6,195 nt of DNA from Paracoccaceae bacterium (lineage in GTDB: Bacteria; Pseudomonadota; Alphaproteobacteria; Rhodobacterales; Rhodobacteraceae), in contig JAOUMG010000130.1 of the NCBI GenBank assembly GCA_029881635.1, positions 1-6,195 on the forward strand, given 5' to 3'. Both the position numbers and the translations under genes were made by a program. Shown here piece after piece: positions 1 through 6,151 of the stretch (position 1 is its first letter; each line of letters starts with the position of its first letter). The notes under the pieces are model-generated. The model worked only from the letters and a program-made list of their open reading frames with translations, had not been told where the DNA came from and did not search any database.

Positions 1-74
1 TGAACCTGACGGCCGATATTCTGACCATGCTGGCCAATCCCCGGCTGCGCACCTTGCATCTGAGGAAAGGTTGA
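1..74 (+). CDS. ABC importer permease, DppB-like, C-terminal end only (partial)
   Basis: Only the last 23 codons and the stop are inside the window; the first full codon begins at position 3. The tail reads NLTADILTMLANPRLRT and then LHLRKG before TGA at 72-74. A final segment of the type N-L-x-x-D-x-L-x-x-x-x-x-P-R-x-R is the usual end of the first inner-membrane permease of dipeptide/oligopeptide/nickel ABC importers (BPD_transp_1 family), lying just after the last membrane helix. The stop overlaps the ATG of the next permease (TGATG), so the two are very probably co-translated and form the heterodimeric channel. The identification rests on this short tail plus the order permease-permease-ATPase. 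The substrate is unknown. Confidence 0.85.
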   Translation, partial: NLTADILTMLANPRLRTLHLRKG

Positions 75-961
75 TGGCTGTCTCATCCACAAATGCCCGC
101 CCGTCGGCGGCGGCACGGTTCACCAGTGTGCTGGCCGACATCGCGTCACGCCCTTCAGGTGCTATCGGGCTATCGCTTGTCTTGTTTCACCTGTTTTTGG
201 CGTTGTTCGGCCCGTTTCTGGTACCTTTTGATTACAAGGCCGTCGATGCCAACCTGATGCTGCAGGGCCCCTCGGGCGCCCATTGGTTTGGAACGGATCA
301 TTTGGGGCGCGATACGTTCAGCCGAACCCTTCTGGGGGGGCGTGAGGCCATTTTGGTGACCGGGATCGCCACGCCATTGGCTGTAATATGGGGCGGATTT
401 ATTGGCATTTTCTTTGGCCTTGTCGGGGGGCGGATTGACGAAGTTCTGATGCGGGTGGTGGACGCTTTTCTGTCTCTGCCATGGATATTGAAGATGCTGG
501 TGTTGATTGTAACCTTCGGGACGGGCATTGAAGTGCTGATCCCGACGCTGGCATTTTTCTACGGCATTCCGGTGATCCGAATTGCGCGTGCGGCCACCCA
601 TGATGTCGTTGCACGGGATTTTGTTCAGGCTGCCCGCGCCCGCGGTCATGGGCGCATGACGATTATTCGGCGCGAATTGCTGCCAAACGTTCGGGATGCT
701 TTGCTGGTGGAAGGGGCCATGCGCTGGTCATGGATGTTGTTAGCATTCTCATCGCTGTCCTTCCTGGGGTTTGGGGTTTCGCCACCCACACCGGATTGGG
801 GGCTGATGATCGCGGATGCGCGCGGGTTCATGTCTTTTGCGCCATCGGGCGTTTTGGCGCCGGTCGTCGGGCTTTCGTCGCTGATCATCGGCATCAACCT
901 GACAGCGGATGCACTGGCAAAGGCGCTGGGCATTGACCGTGCGCAAAAGGCGCCCGTCTGA
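74..961 (+). CDS. ABC importer permease, DppC-like inner-membrane subunit
   Basis: A 295-residue inner-membrane permease of the peptide/nickel ABC importer family, pairing with the DppB-like subunit to form the translocation channel. Visible features are a first membrane helix at about residues 30-52, the family motif HWFGTDHLGRDTFSR at about 70-84, and hydrophobic segments near 93-117, 136-170, 217-235 and 259-280. The cytoplasmic EAA-type coupling loop lies at about 186-205 (QAARARGHGRMTIIRRELLP) and docks on the ATPase. The segment SFLGFGVSPPTPDWG near 229-243 is also typical of DppC/OppC. The length is normal. I chose ATG 74 because it overlaps the upstream TGA and has GAGG at 62-65 at good spacing; an in-frame TTG at 71 would add one residue. 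Its stop overlaps the ATPase start. The protein is intact. Substrate specificity resides mainly in the binding protein, which is outside the window. Confidence 0.95.
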   Translation: MAVSSTNARPSAAARFTSVLADIASRPSGAIGLSLVLFHLFLALFGPFLVPFDYKAVDANLMLQGPSGAHWFGTDHLGRDTFSRTLLGGREAILVTGIATPLAVIWGGFIGIFFGLVGGRIDEVLMRVVDAFLSLPWILKMLVLIVTFGTGIEVLIPTLAFFYGIPVIRIARAATHDVVARDFVQAARARGHGRMTIIRRELLPNVRDALLVEGAMRWSWMLLAFSSLSFLGFGVSPPTPDWGLMIADARGFMSFAPSGVLAPVVGLSSLIIGINLTADALAKALGIDRAQKAPV

Positions 962-2982
962 TGGCCAAAGACTGCATAGGCGAACCGATGATTCATATCC
1001 GCGACCTGTCGGTTGGATTTACCGGGCGGTCGGGCCGGACACTGCCGGTACTGCGTAATATCAATCTTGATGTGCGGCCCGGTGAAAGTGTCGGTTTGGT
1101 CGGTGAAAGCGGGTCTGGAAAATCCACCTTGGCGCTGGCGGCAATGGGTTATCTGAAGCGGGGCCTGCGTGTGATCGGCGGAAACGCCCGGTTTTCGGGA
1201 CAGGACATGTTCGCGCTGTCGCGGCAGGAATTGGAGCAGGTACGGGGCGGGCGGCTGGCGCTGATCCCGCAAAACTCGGGCCAATCCCTGACCCCGACAC
1301 TCAAGATCGGTGCGCAACTGGCTGAGGCCTTGCGGCTGCATTCGGCACTGGCGGAGGCGGAGCATCCGGATCGGGTTATCCGCCTGCTGGAACAAGTCCG
1401 CCTGCCGGACCCCGCAACTATCATCCACCGCTATCCGCATGAGTTGTCAGGCGGTCAGCAACAAAGGGTGGCTATCGCAATGGCACTGGCGGGTGAGCCC
1501 GAGGCGCTGCTGCTGGATGAGCCTACAACCGGCCTCGACGTGACAACACAGGCCCATATCCTTGAACTGCTGCGCGATCTGGCACGCGAAACCGGAATGG
1601 CGATGGTCTATGTCAGCCATGATCTGGGGGCGATTGCACGGGTCTGTGACCGTGTTGCTGTAATGTATGCAGGCGAGATTGTGCTGGAAGGGTCAGCACG
1701 GCAGGTTCTGATGGATCCGTTGCATCCCTACGCACGCGGATTGTTGGCCTCTATTCCGAAACTTTCGGATGCCAGGTTGCCGATGGCACTGGATGGTCGA
1801 CCACCTGCACCCGGCGGGGCCGGGGATGGCTGCGCCTTTGTTGACCGCTGCGGGCTGGCAAGCGACATTTGCCGCACGATGAGACCCGCGTTGGACATCG
1901 TGAAAGGCGACTCTCACGTGCGCTGCCACCATCATGACAAGACCAGCAGCCTGCCGAGCCATGCGGCAGTGGATGTTTCTCCACGTTCGGTCAATGAGGA
2001 TGTGACCTTGTTGCACCTAACGGACCTGTCGATCAGTTATGCCAAATCAAACTTGCTCGACCAGATCCTGAAACGCCCGGGCAATGCCGTGCGCACTGTA
2101 GATGGCATCAATATCCGGCTTGCCAAAGGCGAAACCCTGGGTCTGGTCGGGGAAAGCGGATCGGGGAAATCAACGATCCTCAAGGCGGTGGCAGGGCTCT
2201 TGCCGCCTGCAGGAGGAGCAATAACCCTTGCCGGTGACGGTGTATTGCCAGCTCTTGTAGATAACCGCCGCCCCGATCAATTGCGCCGGGTGCAGCTAAT
2301 TTTCCAGAACCCGGATGAGAGTCTCAATCCGCGCCAGACCATCGCCGAAATCCTGGCGCAGCCGCTGAAGCTCTATTTCGGCCTGTCGGGCGAAGCACTG
2401 CAACTGCGCACCGAAGAACTGCTGGATAAGGTGCGCCTGGGCGCACATTACATGGATCGGCTGCCCAGTCAGCTGTCAGGCGGAGAAAAACAGCGGGTCG
2501 CGGTTGCCCGGGCCTTTGCTGCAGAACCGGAGTTGGTTCTATGCGATGAAGTGACATCAGCGCTGGATGTGTCGGTTCAGGCGGCTGTCCTCGGGTTGCT
2601 GGACGAACTGCGCCGCATGCAGGACACCGCCTATATCTTTGTCAGCCACGATCTGGCAGTGGTGCGGGCACTGTCGGATCGTGTGGCGGTGCTTTATCAG
2701 GGGCGGCTGTGTGAAATCGGGCCTGCGGCGTCGGTCTATGCTGCCCCAGCGCATCCCTATACCGAAGTTCTGTTAGGTGCGGTGCTAGAGCCTGATCCGG
2801 ACTGGCGGCCAACCCTGACCGCAGAAGACATGGTCGAATTGTCGCCACCGGCAAAGGGCTGCCCATTTCAGCGCCGCTGCCCGCGCAAGCTGGGAGCGAT
2901 CTGTGATACAGATATGCCTCCCTGGCGAGAACGTGAGAATGGTCATGTCAGCAGGTGCCATATATCTGTAGATGATGGGTGA
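961..2982 (+). CDS. Fused dual-domain ABC importer ATPase (DppD-DppF type)
   Basis: A 673-residue cytoplasmic ATPase that supplies both nucleotide-binding domains for the peptide-type importer. Domain 1 has Walker A GESGSGKST at 48-56, Q-loop Q104, signature LSGGQQQR at 162-169, Walker B LLLDEP at 183-188 and switch His220. Domain 2 has Walker A GESGSGKST at 397-405, Q-loop Q449, signature LSGGEKQR at 505-512, Walker B with catalytic Glu530 and switch His563. After each domain comes HPY (255-257; 598-600) and a four-cysteine C-terminal region (C291, C297, C304, C322; C634, C640, C648, C666). In this family that region is known to carry an iron-sulfur cluster or be its relic. DppD and DppF are usually separate proteins; here they are joined by a linker at about 325-348. 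In domain 2 the residue after the Walker B Glu is Val (CDEVTSALD), where Pro is more usual. The ATG overlaps the permease stop (TGATG), with AAAAGG at 945-950. A later in-frame ATG at 988 is less likely. Confidence 0.95.
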   Translation: MAKDCIGEPMIHIRDLSVGFTGRSGRTLPVLRNINLDVRPGESVGLVGESGSGKSTLALAAMGYLKRGLRVIGGNARFSGQDMFALSRQELEQVRGGRLALIPQNSGQSLTPTLKIGAQLAEALRLHSALAEAEHPDRVIRLLEQVRLPDPATIIHRYPHELSGGQQQRVAIAMALAGEPEALLLDEPTTGLDVTTQAHILELLRDLARETGMAMVYVSHDLGAIARVCDRVAVMYAGEIVLEGSARQVLMDPLHPYARGLLASIPKLSDARLPMALDGRPPAPGGAGDGCAFVDRCGLASDICRTMRPALDIVKGDSHVRCHHHDKTSSLPSHAAVDVSPRSVNEDVTLLHLTDLSISYAKSNLLDQILKRPGNAVRTVDGINIRLAKGETLGLVGESGSGKSTILKAVAGLLPPAGGAITLAGDGVLPALVDNRRPDQLRRVQLIFQNPDESLNPRQTIAEILAQPLKLYFGLSGEALQLRTEELLDKVRLGAHYMDRLPSQLSGGEKQRVAVARAFAAEPELVLCDEVTSALDVSVQAAVLGLLDELRRMQDTAYIFVSHDLAVVRALSDRVAVLYQGRLCEIGPAASVYAAPAHPYTEVLLGAVLEPDPDWRPTLTAEDMVELSPPAKGCPFQRRCPRKLGAICDTDMPPWRERENGHVSRCHISVDDG

Positions 2983-2985
2983 ACG

Positions 2986-3912
2986 TTAACCTCGGTCCCC
3001 GAACCGACTGACCGATGCCACCCTCTCCGACAATTGCGCGGCCAGTATTTCAGCTAGTTCAAGTGCGGGCCGCGACAGTCGGTCACGCCCGGGCGTGATC
3101 AGCGATACATGATATTGCAGCCTTTGCTTGATAGGCCTGAACACGACCCCGCCCATCAACACTGCTTGTTCCGCCGAAAACGGGTCGGCGATGGCAAGAA
3201 CCCCGGTTTCGCGCACCATGGAGGCCGCCACCGGCATATTGGTCGCCGAGATCCGTGACCGGCGCTGGAGATTGTGCGACAATGCGCTATCCATCGCCAT
3301 CATTTCGTCCGGGAAAGCACCGCCAAAAGTGACGAATTCTTCGTCCTCGGCTAGTTCTGCTAGGTCGACGACGCCGGACTGACCCGCAAGCGGGTGATCT
3401 TCGGGGATGAGGCAGACATATGGGGCAGTCGTCTGAAACAAAACCTCAACCCCTTCATAAGGTGGCTGCCGCCCGACAATACCAAGATCGAACTGATGCA
3501 TCTGCACCGCGTCCAGAATGGCGGGCGTATTGCGCGACTGGATCATGAACCGGATGTCTTTGTGTCGCTGGTAAAGCGTGTTGACGGCTTTGGGCAATTC
3601 TATCGTAGCAATGGATTGAATGGTGCCGATTGAGATCACGCCGCCGCTGGTGGTGCGGATGGACTCGGCCAATTCTCGCAATTTGCCGACCCCAGCGAAC
3701 ATGCCCTCAACACCTTGGTAGAAGGTCTTGGCCTCGACCGTGGCCGTCAGTCCGCGGCCGGTCCGTAGGAAAAGCGCAAAACCTACAGACCGCTCAAGAT
3801 CTGCAATCAGTCGGCTGACACTGGGTTGCGAGATGTGCATCATCTCGGCGGCTTCGGTGATCGACCCGCTGCGCATCGTGGCGCGGAAAGCTTCAAGCTG
3901 GCGCAGGTTCAT
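2986..3912 (-). CDS. LysR-type transcriptional regulator
   Basis: A 308-residue LTTR. Residues 1-60 form the winged helix-turn-helix: MNLRQLEAFRATMRSGSITE, then AAEMMHISQPSVSRLIADLE, and a wing ending in RTGRGL. A linker helix follows to about 88, and the effector-binding domain starts at about 91 (GGVISIGTIQSIATIELP). I placed the start at ATG 3912 because the family's conserved N-terminus begins there and AAGAGG at 3930-3925 precedes it, with a slightly long 12-base gap. An in-frame ATG at 4005 would add 31 residues unlike any LTTR N-terminus and would sit inside the likely operator. The opening resembles the OccR/NocR opine-regulator branch, but that is an impression and does not fix the ligand. 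LTTRs are tetramers that usually repress themselves and activate a divergent gene; the divergent side here is IS debris. It converges on the importer operon, so regulation of that operon is possible but not shown. Confidence 0.95.
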   Translation of the reverse strand: MNLRQLEAFRATMRSGSITEAAEMMHISQPSVSRLIADLERSVGFALFLRTGRGLTATVEAKTFYQGVEGMFAGVGKLRELAESIRTTSGGVISIGTIQSIATIELPKAVNTLYQRHKDIRFMIQSRNTPAILDAVQMHQFDLGIVGRQPPYEGVEVLFQTTAPYVCLIPEDHPLAGQSGVVDLAELAEDEEFVTFGGAFPDEMMAMDSALSHNLQRRSRISATNMPVAASMVRETGVLAIADPFSAEQAVLMGGVVFRPIKQRLQYHVSLITPGRDRLSRPALELAEILAAQLSERVASVSRFGDRG

Positions 3913-4002
3913 CGGTGGTGGGCACCTCTTGCCGGTATGTGCCTCATACGCTAACTGAGTCAGAGCGAAACGCAAATGAAATGCGGATGAATTAGTGCCA
4001 TT

Positions 4003-4019
4003 CATTCGTTTGACAAATG
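4003..4019. promoter_or_regulatory. Candidate LysR-type operator (T-N11-A inverted repeat)
   Basis: CATTCG, five bases, then CAAATG form a 6-bp inverted repeat with one mismatch. Inside it T4005 and A4017 give the T-N11-A spacing typical of LTTR boxes (ATT...AAT at the edges). It is about 90 bases upstream of the regulator start and overlaps possible -35 elements on both strands. A weaker dyad, CGCA-N7-TGCG at 3971-3985, is centred about 33 bases, or three helical turns, away, as expected for a second half-site of a tetrameric LTTR. Binding by this regulator is inferred. Confidence 0.45.
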
Positions 4020-4038
4020 CCCGGCGAAAGCATTTTAT
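4010..4038 (+). promoter_or_regulatory. Candidate sigma-70-type promoter divergent from the LysR gene
   Basis: A perfect TTGACA lies at 4010-4015, followed after 17 bases by TTTTAT at 4033-4038, which matches four of six positions of TATAAT. The -35 overlaps the candidate LysR operator, the usual arrangement for an LTTR-activated or autoregulated divergent promoter. No plus-strand gene follows for over 700 bases; transcripts would run into IS6 debris in antisense. Confidence is limited because a -35 match alone is a weak predictor in GC-rich bacteria. Confidence 0.35.
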
Positions 4039-4072
4039 TTCTGCCTGCGCAGTGACTAGGGCCCGGCAGAAA
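4038..4072. repeat. 8-bp perfect inverted repeat, possible leader hairpin
   Basis: TTTCTGCC (4038-4045) and GGCAGAAA (4065-4072) are exact reverse complements separated by 19 bases, which include the palindromes TGCGCA and GGGCCC. The left arm starts at the end of the candidate -10, so the repeat would fall at the start of the divergent transcript or act as a DNA site. There is no T-tract after either arm, so it does not look like an intrinsic terminator. The rest of 4073-4120 shows nothing I can identify. Confidence 0.4.
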
Positions 4073-4120
4073 GACGCTATGGTCTAACTAAACTGGCGTC
4101 CCGCTGAACACCAGGTAAGA

Positions 4121-4383
4121 GGGTTCCGTCAGACCGATGAGAACTGGTCTCTGCAAGGACAGTGAGGCTGCCCCTAATGCCGCGCCGAGCTGACGCCACT
4201 CGGCGAGTGCGGCGGTTCGGTTCAGCTTGAAGTTGGCTGGGGATTAGAGGCTGCGGTCCTGATTAAAATGGTTTGAGACGGAGGCGTGAACGGCGGCGAA
4301 CTTCTGGAGACTTCGCATGCTACGGAACCGCTGCATGGCTCGTTCTCGTCGTCGAAACGGCAGGTGCGAATTCTCAGCCCGGC
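4121..4383 (-). mobile_element. IS6-family insertion sequence remnant (3' portion)
   Basis: This is the transposase-3' end of an IS6-family element. One outer end is preserved: GGGTTCCGTCAGACC from 4121 resembles IS6-family terminal repeats, which typically begin GG-T-T-C-T-G-T. The remainder is the decayed transposase tail described separately. The 5' half of the gene and the other terminus are missing. The inner breakpoint is near 4381, where similarity to the transposase stops (RAENS is recognisable, the residues before it are not). The exact outer end is uncertain by a base or two, and no flanking duplication can be judged because the other end is lost. Confidence 0.7.
4174..4381 (-). pseudogene. 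IS6-family transposase, C-terminal fragment with in-frame stop
   Basis: Read on the minus strand, the frame gives RAENSHLPFRRRERAMQRF, then RSLQKFAAVHASVSNHFNQD, then a TAA stop (4246-4244), then SPANFKLNRTAALAEWRQLG. This is the well-conserved C-terminus of IS6-family DDE transposases, including the catalytic-Glu region (RAENSH) and the ending ALAEWRQL. The stop replaces an aromatic residue position, usually Tyr, in the family. The natural TAG appears at 4176-4174 but one base out of frame, so a single-base insertion (GCAT-TAG instead of GCA-TAG) may also have occurred. The N-terminal helix-turn-helix and the first two catalytic Asp residues are absent. It cannot encode an active enzyme. Confidence 0.85.
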
Positions 4384-4490
4384 ATTGCCAGAGGAATCGG
4401 CTCAAGTCGCCCCCAATGATCCTCTCCGCTAGGAGAAGAACGCAATAATGTTATCTGTAAGGAGAAAAGCCTTGCAGAGCACCGCTGAGA

Positions 4491-4622
4491 TCAGGAAACG
4501 AGCCGACGCCAAGTTAGCAGACCAAGTTCTTCTGACAAGACCTCTGGCGTGGCAAGGAGAGTGGCGAACCAATCGCTAAACGCCGGGGTAGTGGCCTGCC
4601 TCGACGTGTCCTGCAAGGTCAT
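4491..4622 (-). CDS. Small unidentified reading frame, 43 aa, possibly the N-terminus of a broken gene
   Basis: I do not recognise this product. The frame starts MTLQDTSRQATTPAFSDWF, ends in LTWRRLVS and stops at TGA 4493-4491. Support for coding is a strong Shine-Dalgarno AAAGGAG (4637-4631) eight bases before the ATG, an ATGA overlap with the end of an upstream frame, and G/C at the third position of 23 of the first 30 codons. The third-position bias weakens after about residue 30, and a +1 frame then stays open as a hydrophobic stretch (LASARFLISAVLCKAFLL), so the real gene may be frameshifted or cut there by IS6-related rearrangement. A competing plus-strand frame overlaps it but has poorer codon character. 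It could be a genuine small gene, a 5' fragment, or chance. Confidence 0.35.
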   Translation of the reverse strand: MTLQDTSRQATTPAFSDWFATLLATPEVLSEELGLLTWRRLVS

Positions 4623-4667
4623 GGGCGTTGCTCCTTTAGCGGCCAGACGGTGTGCTTGACCATGAAG
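4619..4667 (-). pseudogene. 3' end of an unidentified gene cut by the IS3 element
   Basis: The minus-strand frame reads MVKHTVWPLKEQRP and then TGA at 4621-4619, which overlaps the ATG of the next small frame as ATGA. A stop/start overlap together with a Shine-Dalgarno inside the upstream frame is typical of adjacent genes in an operon. Just beyond its visible Met the frame meets the left end of the IS3 element at 4668, so the original gene would have been truncated by that insertion. The frame stays open a short way into the IS, which is expected by chance. No family can be named from 14 residues. Confidence 0.25.
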
Positions 4668-4693
4668 TGTCTGACGTCAGCACCTGTGGGGCA
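4668..4693 (+). repeat. Left terminal inverted repeat of the IS3-family element
   Basis: It begins TGTCTGACGTCA and ends GTGGGGCA. Compared by eye with the reverse complement of 6152-6177, 16 of 26 positions agree: 9 of the first 12 and all of the last 7 (TGGGGCA at the right end, TGGGGCA here). A further stretch with TTTGA and GGAGG also lines up with one gap. Two conserved blocks with a variable middle match the bipartite transposase-binding and cleavage regions of IS ends. Confidence 0.7.
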
Positions 4694-4752
4694 GATTTGA
4701 GGATTTGAACAACGGAGGATTTCTGGTTCATCTTATCGATTAGGAGATCGAG

Positions 4753-5127
4753 ATGATGAAGAAGCCTGAAACTTCGAAGGACGCGGCTGACAAGCTGGTC
4801 AAGAACATCCGCCGCAAGACCCGCCAGACCTATTCTGCGGAGGAGAAGATCCGCATTGTTTTGGCTGGGTTGCGTGGCGAGGAAAGCATTTCTGTGCTTT
4901 GTCGGCGAGAGGGCATAGCCGAAAGCTTATATTACAGCTGGTCGAAGGAATTTCTCGAGGCGGGCAAGCGGCGATTGTCGGGTGATACGGCTCGTCAGGC
5001 GACGTCGCCTGAAGTGAAGGATCTGCGTTCTGAAGCCTTGGCGTTGAAGGAATGCGTGGCCGATCTCACCCTGGAAAACCGCTTGCTCAAAAAAAGCATG
5101 ACTGGGGCTGGGGATTTCGAGGAATGA
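4753..5127 (+). CDS. IS3-family transposase OrfA
   Basis: A 124-residue DNA-binding partner of the IS3 transposase. Residues about 24-75 form the Tnp_1 helix-turn-helix (RQTYSAEEKIRIVLAGLRGE, then SISVLCRREGIAESLYYSWS). Residues about 87-115 form the leucine-zipper-like coiled coil (VKDLRSEALALKECVADL, then ENRLLKKSM) used for multimerisation. OrfA alone acts as a regulator in this family, and the full transposase is OrfAB. AGGAG at 4742-4746 lies six bases before ATG 4753; a second ATG follows immediately at 4756. The stop TGA 5125-5127 overlaps the OrfB ATG (ATGA), and an A7G run lies about 30 bases before the stop. Intact, normal length. Confidence 0.93.
   Translation: MMKKPETSKDAADKLVKNIRRKTRQTYSAEEKIRIVLAGLRGEESISVLCRREGIAESLYYSWSKEFLEAGKRRLSGDTARQATSPEVKDLRSEALALKECVADLTLENRLLKKSMTGAGDFEE
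5089..5096 (+). promoter_or_regulatory. A7G run, candidate -1 frameshift site between orfA and orfB
   Basis: Seven adenines and a guanine fall at codons 113-115 of orfA (AAA AAA AGC). OrfB lies in the -1 frame and that frame is already open here, so slippage would join the OrfA coiled coil to OrfB through KHDWGWGFRG and then MRYPAS. Most IS3 elements make the transposase this way. The zero-frame phase is not the ideal A-AAA-AAG heptamer, so efficiency is uncertain; translational restart at the ATGA overlap is an alternative route. Confidence 0.5.
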
Positions 5128-6104
5128 GGTATCCCGCATCTGAGAAGCTGGAGATCATTCGCACGGTTGAAGGGTCACACCTGCCCACCAAGAAGACGCT
5201 TGATATGCTTGGCATCCCGCGCACCACGTTCTATCGATGGTATGACCGCTACGCCGAAGGCGGCCTTGATGCGCTGGCGGATCATTCGCCACGGCCAGGA
5301 TCAGTTTGGAACCGCATTCCGCAAGACCGGCGCGATGACCTGATTGAATTTGCGCTGGAGCATGAGGCTCTGACGACACGCGAGCTGGCGATCAAATACA
5401 CCGATGAGAAGCGGTATTTTGTCTCGGAATCATCAGCGTATCGTATTTTGAAGGAAGCCGATCTGATCACTGCACCTGAGTATGTGGTGATCAAAGCCGC
5501 CGATGAGTTCAAAGACAAAACCACTGCCATCAACCAGATGTGGCAGACGGACTTCACCTACTTCAAGATCATCGGCTGGGGTTGGTATTACCTGAGCACG
5601 ATCCTGGACGACTACAGCCGCTACATCATTGCCTGGAAGCTGTGCACCAACATGCGGGCAGAGGATGTGACGGACACGATCGAACTGGCTCTGACGGCTT
5701 CCGGGTGCGATCAGGCTGTTGTGCGTCACAAACCCCGTCTGCTCAGCGACAACGGCTCATGCTACATCTCTGGCGATTTGGCCAAGTGGCTGGGAGATCA
5801 GAAAATGGATCACGTTCGTGGCGCCCCATTCCATCCCCAAACCCAAGGCAAGATCGAGCGCTGGCACCAAACGATGAAGAACCGGGTTCTGCTGGAGAAT
5901 TACTATCTGCCCGGTGATCTCGAGCGCCAAATCGGCGCTTTCGTCGACTATTACAATAACCAGCGATACCATGAGAGCCTGAACAACGTCACACCCGCCG
6001 ATGTCTACTTCGGACGCGACAAAGCCATTCTGAGGGAAAGGGAGAAGATCAAGAAACTGACAATCCTACACCGCCGCTTGCAACATCAAAAACAGGCGGC
6101 ATAA
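5124..6104 (+). CDS. IS3-family transposase OrfB (DDE integrase core)
   Basis: A 326-residue catalytic part of the transposase, performing strand cleavage and transfer at the IS ends. Residues about 1-45 carry a second helix-turn-helix (MRYPASEKLEIIR, then TLDMLGIPRTTFYRWYDRY), and a further HTH-like region spans about 65-115. The rve/DDE core runs from about 135 with Asp143 (WQTDFTY), Asp209 (LLSDNGS) and Glu245 (QGKIERWHQT). The Asp-Glu spacing is exactly 35, the DD35E signature. The tail YYNNQRYHESLNNVTPADVY near 276-295 is also typical. I chose ATG 5124 because it overlaps the OrfA stop as ATGA and matches the usual OrfB start MRYPASEK. The frame stays open upstream to an ATG at 5052, but that stretch is better explained as the frameshift overlap. 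Intact; likely made as OrfAB and perhaps separately. Confidence 0.93.
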   Translation: MRYPASEKLEIIRTVEGSHLPTKKTLDMLGIPRTTFYRWYDRYAEGGLDALADHSPRPGSVWNRIPQDRRDDLIEFALEHEALTTRELAIKYTDEKRYFVSESSAYRILKEADLITAPEYVVIKAADEFKDKTTAINQMWQTDFTYFKIIGWGWYYLSTILDDYSRYIIAWKLCTNMRAEDVTDTIELALTASGCDQAVVRHKPRLLSDNGSCYISGDLAKWLGDQKMDHVRGAPFHPQTQGKIERWHQTMKNRVLLENYYLPGDLERQIGAFVDYYNNQRYHESLNNVTPADVYFGRDKAILREREKIKKLTILHRRLQHQKQAA

Positions 6105-6151
6105 TCAATCACACCAAAGAGCCAGAGCCTCCAATGCTCAAACCGCTCCGA

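Noticed and set aside
170..1440. Long minus-strand open frames across the permease and ATPase genes.
   Set aside because: They lie antisense to strongly recognised genes in GC-rich DNA, and their sequences show low-complexity Arg/Pro/Gln-rich composition and no family features.
2992..3007. TCGGT-N6-ACCGA hairpin just after the importer operon.
   Set aside because: The stem is only five pairs, lies inside the LysR coding region and has no T-tract, so it is not a convincing terminator.
3913..4005. Longer LysR start at ATG 4005 adding 31 residues.
   Set aside because: The family N-terminus begins at MNLRQLEAF, which has its own ribosome-binding site, and the extension would lie in the operator region.
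4448..4579. Plus-strand frame of 43 codons starting MLSVRRKALQSTAEIRK, with AAGGAG before an internal TTG at 4472.
   Set aside because: It overlaps the better-supported minus-strand small frame, has only about half G/C third positions, and resembles no protein I know.
5052..5123. OrfB start at ATG 5052 giving 350 residues.
   Set aside because: The extra 24 residues read through the orfA coiled-coil region in another frame. The ATGA-overlapping start at 5124 matches the usual OrfB start.
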